64,000 bases of DNA, taken from the NCBI RefSeq assembly GCF_958298935.1, contig NC_084927.1, forward strand, positions 21,898,001 to 21,962,000. Reading direction: 5' to 3'. The DNA is from Phragmites australis. Lineage: Eukaryota > Streptophyta > Magnoliopsida > Poales > Poaceae. Both the position numbers and the translations under genes were made by a program. Below, in pieces: positions 45,975 through 57,689 of the stretch (the first letter of the stretch is position 1; every line of letters starts with the position of its first letter). The notes beneath the pieces were generated by a model. That model saw only the letters and a program-made list of their open reading frames with translations, was not told where the DNA came from and made no database searches.

Positions 45975-48140
45975 AGGACGTAGGCACGTCGCTGCTTAGA
46001 TAATGATGTTAGCCGTCTCTCTCTTGACAGAGAAAAGAAGCAACTCACGACTCGGATTGCATGCAAATAGTCATGCAGAGCAGCTGACTCAGAAATTTCA
46101 GAGACCGAAGTGCAACGCAGGCAGCTGTGAATGATGCCACTGGTACAAACGCGAACGAGAGTCTTGGAGACAGACAGGAGCAAACCAGACATGCAGATCG
46201 AGAGCTAAAAAATTTCACAATTCACAGGACGACTAAACAAGCAGTGTTCAGGAATAGGGGCGCACCTCAACTTTTGCAGGAGTTGCAGCTCGCAACAAGG
46301 ACAGGAGCAAGATGATGCACCGGTCAGTGGACACCGGCCCGGATTCAGGAGGCAGAGCTAGCCGTCGCAGAGGAGATAGTCAGCTCGTTAAGGCAGTTCG
46401 TCTCAGAGGAAGACGCAGAAGCAGACCCCAGCTTAGCCGAGACCCCAGCTTAGCCGTTTATAAGCAGGGTTTGGGCTTAAGTCTTGCGCAATCATCGACC
46501 AACATACAGCCGCAAATGGCCGAGAAATCGGTCGCTTGGCCTCCTCCAAACAAGGCGGGCCAAGCATGTGGCCCTCGGCTTGCCAGTGCTGCTTCAAACC
46601 ATTAACAATGATTAGCCTTTAGCTCATCTGATCCGGAGTATCATATCGACGGGAAGATCGAAGATCCTGCAACTTTTATATGAATCCCCGCACATTAACT
46701 CCCAAAAGTTTTTGCGACGACGACACTACTGCTACTAAATTACTTTAAGCCGCCGCGGATGGTCCACGACCCCACAGTCTCCACTTCCCCGTTGTATATT
46801 GTCGCACGCCGCGCGTGCGCCACGCGGAGCTTCGCCGTGCATGAGTGCCGCGCCAAGCCAAGTGGGCAGCAGAACACAGCGTTGCGGCCAAACGCTTGAC
46901 CGCCCTGTCAGATGGGCGCGATAGGGCTGAGCTGAGTGGACTCGTCGACGATACGTGCGGCAAGCGTCGATCGTTGGCACCACGCCTGGTCTCCCGATCA
47001 AGCTCCTCCCCTGTCTGGTTGAGCTTCCTGCGAGCTGAACAATCACTGTCACGCCTAGTGCAATGCTTACCTGTGAGGGTCATCATCAAGAACCCGATGT
47101 CCTTAGGCTCCGTCAATCTTAATCCGAAGGTTATCAGGATCAAAATCCTTTCGAAACCTAGAATTTGAGTCGCCATAAAGACCTAAGTCTCTTTAGCTCA
47201 AGAACACCTGAAGGCCACTAACCCCCCAGGCTTGGAGGAACGATGAACCCCTCAATAGGACCAGTGGGAAAGAGATCCACTGGCCACGTAGTATCTACCA
47301 CGAAATGGTCGACATTTAATATCGATGTAATTGACGACCGACCTGATACACTAAGCAGGACCGGCACTACAACAGACGACCGGCCAAGTACTATGATCGC
47401 TTGTTGTAACGATCACTGCCACTTGTCGTAATAATATTTTACGTGGCTGACCTTATATCACGATTAAACAGTGACAACTTGTATCTCTATCAATCATATA
47501 GATGTATACTTATACACTTATATTCTAGATAACATTATAAATACTGACCTATGGTGGCCACATCAATAGACGGTTTTTTTCATCACTTAAGAATTTTTTT
47601 TCTCTCCATTTCTTCTCTAACCTTAAATCACTCCAGTAGATTACCTCTCACCCTACCTTATTTGTGAAAAACTTTTTATTCCACCAACATTACCCTTTTC
47701 TCTTCTCCCCTCGAGAAGATCCGCCTGTATCAGTAGTGGCAGCTAGCGATCAGATCATGAGACATGGATTACGTGGCCACGTGGTGACCTTTTCGCAGCA
47801 GATATAGTTGCAGTTGTTTAACTGCATGTGTGCTTGCTACTTGTGAATCGCAGAGAGCGGAGACTGGGAACGGCAAGCGGCCGGCTCGCGTAAGTCCACG
47901 GCCGCAACGCAAAGCTTGGTGCTGGTGCACATGGGGGAGTGGGTTGTGCTGCACTTACAACTAAGCAACCGCGCGGGCTTGACAAACGAGCACTTTTTGG
48001 GCCCTGACACCAGAGCCTCGACAGGTCATGTCATGTTCAGAGGGAAGGATTTAAGATATGGCAGATTGGCAGGTGAGATGACTGCGAACCCCCACGATCA
48101 GGGAGTGGCCATTTTCAGGGGGGGTAGCAGATCAGGACCG
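45975..48140 (+). repeat. Segmental tandem duplication, copy B
   Basis: Second copy of 43860-45660. It has TTATAAGCAG (46459-46468), GGCCTCCTCCAA, TTAACTCCCAAAAGTTT, GCCGCGCGTGCGCCA and later TTTAACTGCATGTGTG and GGCAGGTGAGATG. It is longer because of about 700 extra bases (roughly 47060-47745) between the blocks matching 45200 and 45240 of copy A. That extra part has a TATA-like ATTATAAATAC near 47541 and may be a solo LTR or another insertion. Confidence 0.7.
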
Positions 48141-48274
48141 TATCACCTTGCTTATTTTCAATCAAGATAAAGGAGAGAGAGAGAGATCAGGGTACGTAGG
48201 ATTTGGAGCCTCTGATAAGGGATCGTGTTTTCCTGTCGCTGTCAGGATAGTTGAGGCCGTGGAGGCATCGATGT

Positions 48275-48354
48275 GCATCAACTCGATTGCAAGGTTTGCA
48301 AATTGGTTTGAGAGGCATCAACTCGATTGCAATGTTTACAAATTGGTTTGAGAT
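48275..48354. repeat. Two tandem 40-bp units
   Basis: GCATCAACTCGATTGCAA followed by a near-identical tail ending AAATTGGTTTGAGAG, twice in a row (48275-48314, 48315-48354) with three or four differences. Confidence 0.85.
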
Positions 48355-48399
48355 CCGAAAATCGGGACTCATCGATTTTTTAAAATTCGTGAATATCGC

Positions 48400-48820
48400 A
48401 AAAATTGGTAGAAATTTAGCGAGAATTCAATCAAATTTACTCGGTTAATTTTATAAATCGGAGACAAAATTTGGGGCTAAGAGACCATTTGGTCAAATTC
48501 AACTTAAAACCGACCGTATTTCTTACATTTCGTTTATGATTAAAAATCACTCAAATTCCATCAAAAACCGTTCGGTTTTAACGAATTTTAGTAAAATTCA
48601 AGAAAAACTAAAAAATAACTCAACTTTGTAAAATCAATAACTAATTCATTCGAGCTTCAAATCTAGTGAAACAAATTTTTTTGTTTCTTGTAACATAATC
48701 TACATGATAAAGTATTTATACTCATAAAAAAATTGTATATTTTCTGTGAGAAAATATACTTGCTAAACCTAGTTAAATACATAGTTAATTCTTTGCTAAT
48801 CCAAAAATCATAAAACCATA
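48400..48820. mobile_element. Partial second copy of the hAT-like GGTTACCG family
   Basis: About 48600-48818 aligns with 35440-35665 of the element at 35175-36315 through TTTGTAAAATCAATAACTAATTCATT, CTACATGATAAA, TATACTCATAAAAAA and TTTGCTAATCCAAAAATCATAAAAC. The preceding 200 bases keep its TCGATTTT and CGGTTTT character. It is cut at about 48820 where the SIRE-type gag sequence begins. The longest shared run quoted is broken by small differences. Confidence 0.7.
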
Positions 48821-48839
48821 TTAGGATAGTGGGTGCAGT

Positions 48840-50659
48840 GAAGACAGTCTTGTTAGGATTGGTGTAAGCAACTCTCTCAAAGCTCAAATCCAAAGTCAAC
48901 CCAACCTTATTAACACATATCTTGATCTTGAAAAAGATCAAATCCATTTTGCTATTGCCTTTCTAATACTTCTCCACAAGAGAAATGAGGTATTCATTCT
49001 CAGCCATGAGCTTTTCAACTTGCCCTCTAACTCAGCTGAGCTTGTCCTTAAGGATAATACATGTGGAACAGTTTGAATGCACATTCTTAGAACTCTTATC
49101 ACTCTTCGATCTAGAATCTAGCTCTTATATGCGTTTGACTTTCACATCAATATCCTTTGAGAGCAAAGGGAAATTCTTGCAAGAGCCAAAGATAGTAGGT
49201 CTAGACTCCTCCACAAGGAGCTTCTTCTCGGCAGTCTCAAAAAAACTAATGACTTGAGCATACACAGTTTGAAACTCGACAAGCTCACTCATGACAACCA
49301 AGCAACTCTCACAATCCTCATCTTCAACCTTGACCCTAGACCTAAGCAACTCAAACTCAGAAGATACAGACTCATACTTAGCCCTAAGCTCCTTCAACTC
49401 ACACACATGCTTCTTAAGTAACATATCCTAACTAATGAAAGCATCATTTAAGGTATTGACTTAGATAGATAGCTAATTGAGGAGAGTAATACCTCGGAGG
49501 GATCAAACTCGGGGTCACTATCGTTGTTGTTGTTCACCATGAAGCAGAGGCCGGTAAAGTCCTTGTCCTTTTTCTTATTTTTCACTTGCGGTTCCTCCTC
49601 CTTTGAGCTCTTATCCTTGCTAGAAGAGGTGTCGATGTCGCTGAGAGCTATCACGAATACCGTAGAAGCTGCCTTGGCCATCTTATCATGGTTCTTATTG
49701 AAGAAGTGCTTCTTTTTGTTCTTCTTGTGCTTGCCATGGTTATGGTCGTGGTCTTCTCTCTTTTTGAGCTTGGGACAGTCCACCTTAAACTGGGTGGTAT
49801 CACCACACTCAAAGAGGGCACGAGAACCACCCCTCCTCCGATCTCGACCATTGTTGTAGAAGCGAGTGAACTTCTTCACAATGGGAGCAAGTTTCTCATC
49901 ATCCAGTGTGTTCACCTGCTCCTCTGTGATAGAAACCAAGTAAGACAAAATAAATTTACTTGATAAAGTGTTAGCACAAGAAAAGCTAGCTACAACCTGA
50001 TTGCCACCATTAGATCTAGAAGCCAACGCCACATTCTGAGACAATGGGTCTCCAAGACCTATCTGAGCCGTCTTAGCTATCTTGATGGACTTGAGCTTGC
50101 TGAAGAGTTCATCATAAGTCAATATATCATAACTTGATGACTCTTCAATGCTCGAGATCTTCACTTTCCATATGCTACGATCAAGAGCATAGAGAAGCTT
50201 GATCCCTCTCTCATGATTAGAATAGGGCAAAACACTAGTGGATCTAAGGTTGTTGACAATTCTATCAAGTCTAGAAAATATAGTATCCAAAGATTCACTA
50301 GGTTTTTGCACAAATATTGGATATTCTTGATTGTATGTGCTTTGGCGTTTAGCCTAAATCTGATTATTGCTTTTATGAAAGACAATCAGAGTAGACCAGA
50401 TCTCCCGGGCAGTACAGAGGTGCTGGATCCTGTCAAACTCATTTTGACTCAGACTTATGAACAAAATATTTCTGACCTTGTTGTTGGCCTCATACTGTTC
50501 GATTTGAACCTGAGTCATGCGAGCAGCAAGGTTCTCATAATTGGAGTCAACTATTTCCTAAATTGCACTTTCTTGCCTTAAAAGATAAGCCTTAACGCGT
50601 ACCTTCCAGTACGGAAAATCACGATCATCGAACATTGGAATCTTCTCACTTCTCTCCAT
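48840..50659 (-). pseudogene. SIRE-type copia gag remnant
   Basis: The minus-strand start ATG at 50659-50657 gives MERSEKIPMFDDRDFPYWKV. A TAG soon after replaces Trp (AIWEIV), and another stop interrupts near 50340. 50311-49448 is open (287 codons), with KPSESLDTIFSRLDRIVNNL, LTYDELFSKLKS, and a CCHC knuckle FECGDTTQFKVDCPK followed by a Lys/His-rich tract. 49424-49125 continues with the coiled-coil part (CELKELRAKYESVSSEFELL, ESCLVV). A last piece near 48947-48840 has KICVNKVGL and DLSFERVA. Architecture is that of large SIRE/Maximus gag proteins. Several stops inactivate it. Confidence 0.85.
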
Positions 50660-50709
50660 TGTCGCATACAGATCACACAATCGGTTAAGATCAATAAGTG
50701 ATCAAATTA

Positions 50710-50721
50710 GCTCTGATATCG
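50710..50721 (-). other. Primer-binding site of the SIRE-type fragment
   Basis: On the minus strand CGATATCAGAGC. The block TATCAGAGC is the initiator-Met tRNA site core, placed just after the LTR end and 50 bases before gag. Confidence 0.7.
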
Positions 50722-50724
50722 AGA

Positions 50725-52620
50725 TGGATGACTAGAGGTGGTGAATAAGTGCCTCAACAAATTTCTTTTGAAACTAATAACATTCTCCTATTTGATCACC
50801 TAACGTACCTCAAAACCTCAGCGGAAGAAAAAAAATACTAGAGAAACTATTTAAGAAGGAAAGTTCTGAGGCAACATGACTCTACGGATGATATATGACG
50901 CATAAGTTCAAAGACCATTCTATATGTCTTTGTGAACAAAAACTTGCAACTGTGAATCAATAAGAGTGAGAGTGAATTGCACAAAACTATAAGTATTATA
51001 CTATTTATAACAGAAAACTATAAGTATTGTGTCTGGTAACTCAAAACTAAGTATTGAGCATTAATTTCACATAAAACCTAATTTTAATTAGATTCATCCA
51101 AAAAAATAGTCTTATGTTTCTTCAAAAATTCTAAACTTTTTGTATATGTTTAATAATCCATGTGCAACCTATTTTAATTGGATTCACTTAAAAAAAAACT
51201 TGTGTAGAACTCAAACTAAAATTTTCTAAAAAGCAACTTTATAACTCCTAATAATTGTTAGGGACACAAATAAAATACTAAAAATATAGGAAAAATCACT
51301 AATATTCTTCTTATATGATGGAATACTTTCTAAAATTATTTTTGGTCCTAGGTTATATGGCGAAAAAATGAGTTCCTTGGTAAGTATATAAATAGAGCAT
51401 TACAAAAGAACTCAATTTTTTACCATATAACTTAAGGATGAAAATAATTTTAGAAATTAGTCCATCATATAATAATAATATTAGTGAATTTCTATATTTT
51501 TGGGATTTCATTTGATGCCCTAACAATTGTTTTGTGTTGTAAAAGTAGACTTTTTGGATAATTTTAGTTTAAATTCTACACAACCTTTTTGAGCGATTCT
51601 AATTAAAATTCGTTTCACATGGATTATGGAACACATACAAAAAGTTCTAGGATTTTTCGAGAAACATAAGATCATTTTTTGAGTAAATCTAATTAAAATC
51701 GGGTTTTGCGTGAAATTAGTGTTCAATACTTGTAGTTTTGTGTTACTATTCACAAAACTACAAGTATTGAACACTAAGTTTTGTGCAATTCACTCTAAGA
51801 GCTACCTAAAGAAGAAAATCCTCAAGTTAATTGAATAAAGGTAAGAGAATTCAAAACCCACTTGTACACATAGGTGTGTGAATTTTATGCCTCTACAACA
51901 CGGAGAATGACTTCACAAGGAGTAGAAATTGTAGCCAAAAAACCAAAACCAAAATCACATCCAAAATGAAAAACTTGTAACAAAACACGGAGCCAATAGA
52001 GGGAAACTAGAAGAAGATGAACTCAAACACGGAAAGAAACTTGCACTTCATTTCAATAAGAAGTAGCCCTATTTTAGTCATATTACAAAGTATTTTTTCT
52101 CACAAAAGTTTTAACCTAATACAAAGGCTAAGCCTTTCATCTTCTCTCCTCTAAAATGCTAGCTCTCAAGAATATGTAGCTAGCTCATCTAATCCCTACA
52201 TCCATACTCCTCTATTTATAGACCTAGTGAGGTAGCTTAGCCCTTAAACTTACTTGTTCCCAAAATACTTCTCGCTTACAATAGTCTCCTACCTACCACG
52301 GGGCCATTATGGTCTATATTTTGCTCCGTCCATCAAACTGGCATAACACCTTCATGACTTAACTTTGCCTTGACGCTAGCTTCACGATGATGCCACGTGA
52401 CTCCATCCTTCCACGATTTTGAGGTCAAATCACGAAACCGCCTCGCATGCTTCTTAAAGCATGATTCACAACTGCTTGCTTTGACCTCAAGCAAGTATCC
52501 CGATGTTGATATGTGTACTCTGTCTTGCAATCTTGACCGCTGGCAAGTCTGTCCCGCTCCTAGTCCCTCGGGCCGCCTTGTCACTTGCACCGACATCCCC
52601 TTCGCTTGACTTTGTCAACA
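50725..52620 (-). repeat. 5' LTR of the SIRE-type copia fragment (with insertion)
   Basis: The minus strand starts TGTTGACAAAGTCAAG at 52620 and ends ATCCA near 50725. A TATA box TATAAATAGAGG lies near 52221-52210. Minus the 828-bp insert it is about 1.07 kb, in the usual range for this lineage. Confidence 0.75.
50969..51796. mobile_element. 828-bp foldback element inside the LTR
   Basis: The ends are exact inverted copies over at least 16 bases (AGAGTGAATTGCACAA at 50969; its complement at 51781-51796). The inverted similarity continues inwards for several hundred bases with mismatches (for example TTAATTAGATTCATCC with the AAATCTAATTAAAA blocks). It is AT-rich and non-coding. A related partial copy lies at about 56140-56300. 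The target duplication is unclear. Confidence 0.8.
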
Positions 52621-53442
52621 CACCATATTCATTCTTCTATTCATACTTTGCTTGATCTCCATGTGCATAGCTAGGATCACCCTTGAATATATCCGACCTT
52701 CTCGATCAGCCGGCACCAAGCACCCTGCTTGGCACTAATCTTCCTGCCATCGACCACCAAGTCGCATCCATCACAACATGTAAACACCACCTGCAGTTAG
52801 CCCACATTGAAATCCCTACAGAAGTAGCAAGTCGCAACAAAAATGTAAACACCGGATGGTCCAACACTCGCACCAGTACAAGCATCGGACCATCAGTGTA
52901 TACTCTCCTTCTGACTCTGGAGTCTCTCTAAAAAATGCTCTGGTGTTCAGTCATGCCCATCACCGGACTGTCCGGTGTGTACAACACCAATTAAGCCATT
53001 TTGTAACATCTTTGTTAAATGGTCCGGTGTTCAAAGCCTCCCAACATTAGACTTTCCGGTGAGTAGACTGTCCCGAACACCCATTTTTAGCTTCTCTATT
53101 AAATGCTCCATGTTCAAATTTTCCGAACACCGGACCTTTCGGTGCTCATCCTCTCTTAACACCAAACCTTCCGATGTGTAAATAAAATCACATATCGGAT
53201 CATCCGGTAAGGCAAATCTTCGTACAATCAGAGACATCAACTTTCAATTCCATTTTTGGTTTAGTCATAAACATAAACATTCTCATACAATTCAAAAATT
53301 GTCAAACAAAATCAACATTTTGTCAATCACGTATTACATATAAATCAAGATACATCTCAATTCGGTTTCTCAGATAACTAATTGAAAGAAAATTAGCTAA
53401 CAAATTTCACATTTCATTTGCCAAATGTTTCAGCCTTCTAAA

Positions 53443-53536
53443 TTAAATCCAATCACCCACTGTAACTTGTCCTTGAATGTTATTAGAACTATCTGGTGCC
53501 CTGAGGACAGAGTTGAGTGATGCAGAAAACTGAGCA
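53443..53536 (-). other. Possible orphan terminal exon
   Basis: On the minus strand, CACATTCGCAG (acceptor-like) is followed by an open frame AQFSASLNSVLRAPDSSNN and IQGQVTVGDWI, then TAA at 53445-53443. Codon pattern looks protein-like, but a second frame is also open and I do not recognise the product. An upstream piece with a GTATGT donor near 53715 might belong to the same gene. Weak evidence. Confidence 0.25.
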
Positions 53537-53761
53537 CTGCGAATGTGCAAGTCAGAATAGCAGAACAATACAAAGCAGGAAAAAGGTAGATTTCAAAGGC
53601 AAAATAGAGTCAACAGTACCATTACATTTGTTCATGGAAGAAACAAATTCATTCAACATATGACATACTACTGTATTGAACCCTCTCAAAAACACTCACA
53701 CACACCGAGACATACCTGATGGAGAAGCTGCTTATATCAAGTCACTTGCAATGCGATCTCC

Positions 53762-53788
53762 AAAAAAAAAAAAAAAAAAAAAAAAAAA
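53762..53788 (+). repeat. A27 homopolymer
   Basis: Uninterrupted run of 27 A. It may be a poly(A) remnant or a slippage product; no target duplication was identified. Confidence 0.95.
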
Positions 53789-54361
53789 CACTGTCCGCCC
53801 GCTTAATACAGAACCGTTAGTCCGATTGGGAAGTTGGAAATGCACAGTACAAAAGTAGAAGAAACAGAGAAAGTACTGATAAAGTGAAAGACAAAAAAAT
53901 ACAAATCAAATGCTATGCTTTCTCAAGACCAAACATATACCTCGGACAAACACATAACAAAAGTCAGGAAAATGATATGGTACAGGGCATGCTAGTGCAA
54001 AACTAAAAAGGTAATCAAATGCTATACTATCTGAAGACAAAATATACCCCTGACAAATACATCTCGAAAATCAAGATAAGTAATTGATACATTAAATTAT
54101 AGAAAATTGTTAATTGAAAATTAAGGTTAATTAGCATTCTACACAACTCACAAGTCACAACCTAATGCACTCAATCAGCTGCGAAATGAAATGATACACC
54201 TCAAAGCTAATTCTGAACACTCGGGTTCTTGTATAGTGCTACTACTCACTAACACATACATGTACAGTTCAGACACTCCACTTAACCCACTTATTCAGAA
54301 GAATAGAAAGCCTTCTGTGGAATTGTGAGCTATATACAGATGGACGTTGCCATTTATTTGA

Positions 54362-55896
54362 TCAAGTATATGGTTTTCTCTTCTTTGGTAGGGGGCTAAA
54401 TGCAGCTGCAGGATCCAAAGAGGCAGAACCACCATTTGGCTGGCCAAGGCTACCAGCTACCACTGAGTCGCTCACCATGTCAAAGTTTATTCGAGTGTTA
54501 ATTCTCCTGCTAGTACTGCAAATTTAACATGAAACGGAGTGATGCATGGCAGTAAGTGCTGTGAGCAAAACTTCATGTTGTAAGAAAAAAAAGTGCCCAT
54601 TTTAAGCTAAAACGTACCAATTTAGGTGGCTATTTATAGCAACCAAATCTTTCGACGGACTCTGATAAGCATGGGTGCCTTCACTGATGCATGCATAAAA
54701 ACTCCTGGAACTTGGTGAAAGCAGTGCATCCATCTGACAGGTGCAATAAAGAAGCATGTGTTAGAAGAAGGGAATGCACAAAGCGTTAAATGCTAATTGC
54801 TAAATTGTAAACATTGAATCACATTACCCTAGCCCATGGTTAAACATAAAATCAAACTATTTAGATGTCTATAGATTACTAAACTGTGACATGAAACAGA
54901 CAATAAGGTTGCAGTAGTACCACTACCACCTACCCTCATAGCATGTAACAAGTGGACAATTTTCCTGTTTTTTACAAAAGGTCTACGAACCCTAAGGTTA
55001 CTTAAAATAGGGTGACATGTGGTGAGAACAAACTGTAGCAGCAAAGACTACTCTAACCTCTAGGAATTTAGAGACTTGCATATTGACAACTGTCCCTGTC
55101 ACTTTGGCATGTAAGGAGCAACCTAGTGGATTTTTTTCTACATAATACATTACTGTGTTGTGTATATAGAGAATTTTAACCATGCATACGCTATATAAAA
55201 AGATCATCCGTAACCTTACTACCTTACCAAAATAGATTAGAGGTATATATGTCAGCCTAAGAACTTTGAAAGAACTAAAGGAAGAGCAAGCATGCAAAGT
55301 AAAGCAATATTACACAGAATGAGGAAATAAAAACCTTAATTTGCAGCAACGGAGACACATAAACATTATGAGAAGACGATACTTTCTTCGGGAACATATC
55401 TGGTAAATTTTAGAAAGGAGATGGCTTAAGTGATGCAGGAATTTGGCCTACAGAGCAAGTAATAGTAACAACATCATCAGTCACTCACAAGTGAAGAAAT
55501 AGCAGTTCAAAGTGAGAAAAGGGGGTATAGTATGTACTAATTGAATATATTCTTCTTGTCTTGTGGACGAGTACCAGGGATTAGTGTCACAAGGAAAGGC
55601 TTGGCTGCTGAAACAAACACCTCATTATAAAAAGTAATGATATCAACATGGCGTGATCCTAGTCCCTGTTAACAGAAAAGAACTGTCAGAAGAAAGGGGA
55701 AATAAGGCTGAAAGCAGCAGCTTTAGAAAGAAATGTCTGAGGAAAAGAGGACGAATATTGAAATCTGAAGGTCAGGTACATACTCTATTGCGATTTCTAC
55801 TCCCAACATAGATACTTAAAAAACTTCGGGTTTGCATTGCGGCTCTCTCTTGTAACTGTTGAGTATCTCCCTGAATTACAGGGTTAATTGAGAAAC
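54362..55896 (-). pseudogene. Retinoblastoma-related (RBR) pseudogene, C-terminal exons
   Basis: Five exon-like pieces on the minus strand. A, 55896-55784: VSQLTL-stop-FREILNSYKREPQCKPEVF, then a one-base deletion, then SIYVGSRNRNR. B, 55665-55549: [20 protein letters not shown] through GTRPQDKKN; no GT follows, so the splice donor is lost. C, 55447-55335: GQIPASLKPSPF-stop-NLPD, then MFPKKVSSSHNVYVSPL. D, 54733-54618: [20 protein letters not shown] and [19 protein letters not shown], 54515-54362: RRINTRINFDMVSDSVVAGS through AAFSPLPKKRKPYT and a stop. The order and motifs match plant RBR from the end of pocket B to the C-terminus, a region that binds E2F/DP factors in intact proteins. Exons before A are missing. 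Exons D and E are undamaged. Confidence 0.88.
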
Positions 55897-57165
55897 CTGT
55901 CAGAGAAGGTATGATCAGCTCAAATAACAGGAAGTTCATTAACTAGCATATATGTACATTAGCAACACCACAGAGGCAGCAAAGAATAAGTTGGTCAATG
56001 TGATGTTTATATGTATTCCATAAGAGTTTGCATGAAGTTGTGCATATATGAATTCAAATTGAATTAAAAAGAGAATATGATATGAAATGATAAAACTGCA
56101 TATAAACAAAACATTGGAAAGGAACTCGCTTTTTCATCAAGTAACCTAGGGTTGGAAAATTTTAGAACTTATTAAGTCACATGATAGAAATATTAGTGAA
56201 TTTTTTTCAGATTTTTAGGAATTTGTTTGAGGCCTTAAAAATTGCTAAAAGTTCTAAAAGTAGCCCTCTTTGGAGTTTGTTATTTTGAAATCTACCTGGG
56301 GTATTGAGATGAATATTTTTAAATCAATTCATCATAAATTATATGACCTAGAGAAAAAGTTTCGTGAATTTTGGAGCACGTCAACCCCACTGTCCCAATA
56401 GAGAAAGAGGGGCGAAGAAAAATTGAAATCTGTATGTTACTGTTCATCCAACAATTTTTGCTCCGGTTTTCGCACATTGGTCCCACGAAAAATTGAATTT
56501 TTGCTCTTTCAGTCATAGAAAGTATTTTCGCTATTTCAATAAGTGAAAATTCAATTTTTCACTTGTTGAAATAGCAAAAATCTATTTTTTGCTTTTTTAT
56601 TGTACGAAAATTAGATTTCGCTCAACTATTGAGCGATAGTGGGTTATTTTTTATATTTTTTTAATTTGTGTAATATTTTTAAAATTTCTGTAAAAATAAT
56701 ATGAAAAAAACTCGAGTTTTTTTTCTTTCCTTTCCTTTCCTTTCTTTTTTTTTTTTTTGAACGATCAACTGGTGTATTTGGTGTTTCAACATGGCATACA
56801 TGATTTGCAAACAAAACCACCAATCCTCGGCTCATCTGCATGCAATTTCTGATCCAGATGTAGAATTAATCTGCCTTGGAGGATTCGATTGCCTGCTAGG
56901 CGCTGGATTGAACCGAGGATTAAAACGTGCTTCGTGCAAGCGCGGGCCGGGCAGGCGGGCGGATTCAGACGGCTCAGACGGTACTGGCTGAGTGGCTGAC
57001 TGCTTCCGTGCTCCGACAGCGCCGGCCGTGGTCGTAGCTAGCTGCATGCTTTTACTTGCTTACGAGTAGCCTTTTTCTTTCCCTTCCAGTGTGCTGTTCG
57101 TTCAGTTCGAATTTATTCACGGCACGTTTTTTTTTTAGTATTTTCACGGCACGTTGAGGTCCAGA
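55897..57165. other. Spacer with foldback-family fragment and hairpin
   Basis: 56140-56300 resembles one arm of the 50969-51796 element (AATATTAGTGAATTT, GAGGCCTTAAAAATTG, TAGCCCTCTTTGG). 56524-56580 is an inverted repeat listed separately. 56790-57050 is GC-richer with short frames but no recognised gene. Confidence 0.5.
56524..56580. repeat. Short inverted repeat (hairpin)
   Basis: TTTTCGCTATTTCAATAAGTG followed, after a short AT loop, by CACTTGTTGAAATAGCAAAAA. The arms of about 21 bases pair with two or three mismatches. Confidence 0.8.
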
Positions 57166-57689
57166 CACTACTACGGAACCGGCCTCCTATATTAGCCCAC
57201 CACTACCGATTTATTAGTTACACAAGAAAAATCAGTCATCACAGTTTATATAGCTTAAGTCGGTAGTGATGTCTAGCTTCCTTATCACTATTAGCTTAAG
57301 TCACCAACTAGCAGTGATAGCAGGGTATCACAACCGGTTAGTTATATGAGCCGACAATGATATCTCGGTTATATAAAAATCGCTCTCTCCTTCATCAAGC
57401 CCGAACACAACAGAGACGAACTCTATTATTCTTTAGCTGCGACCATTTTTAGTCACCAAGTTTTTGATGACTTCAAAATTTTGAGAATCCTCGTAGCCTA
57501 GGTGTTTCAAGGTATGCAACTTCATCACCAATCCATTTCTAGTTAAATTTTATTTGCTAAATTACTCTAAATTTTGAAATGATGGAGATGAACTTATGAT
57601 CATGATATTTTAAGACAATGTAAGACAATGTAGATACAATTATACTTTATTTATGATATAAAAGCTTCAATTGGTAGCTTTATGGTGGG

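Larger units (their letters stand above)
48830..52620 (-). mobile_element. SIRE/Maximus-type Ty1-copia fragment: 5' LTR, PBS and gag
   Basis: Minus-strand order: LTR (52620 to about 50725), primer-binding site (50721-50710), gag (50659 to about 48840). Pol and the 3' LTR are absent; the fragment ends where the hAT-like copy begins. The LTR carries an 828-bp foldback insertion. Confidence 0.8.
52621..54361. other. Intergenic stretch with A27 run and possible orphan exon
   Basis: 52850-53230 holds several imperfect copies of a CCGGTGTTCA/ACCGGAC motif. A run of 27 A lies at 53762-53788. A possible terminal exon is listed separately. The part next to 54361 is probably the former 3' UTR of the RBR-like pseudogene. 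Confidence 0.4.

Noticed and set aside
44428..46605. Several ORFs of 60-110 codons in the segmental duplication
   Set aside because: None is conserved between the two copies in frame or sequence, so coding function is unlikely.
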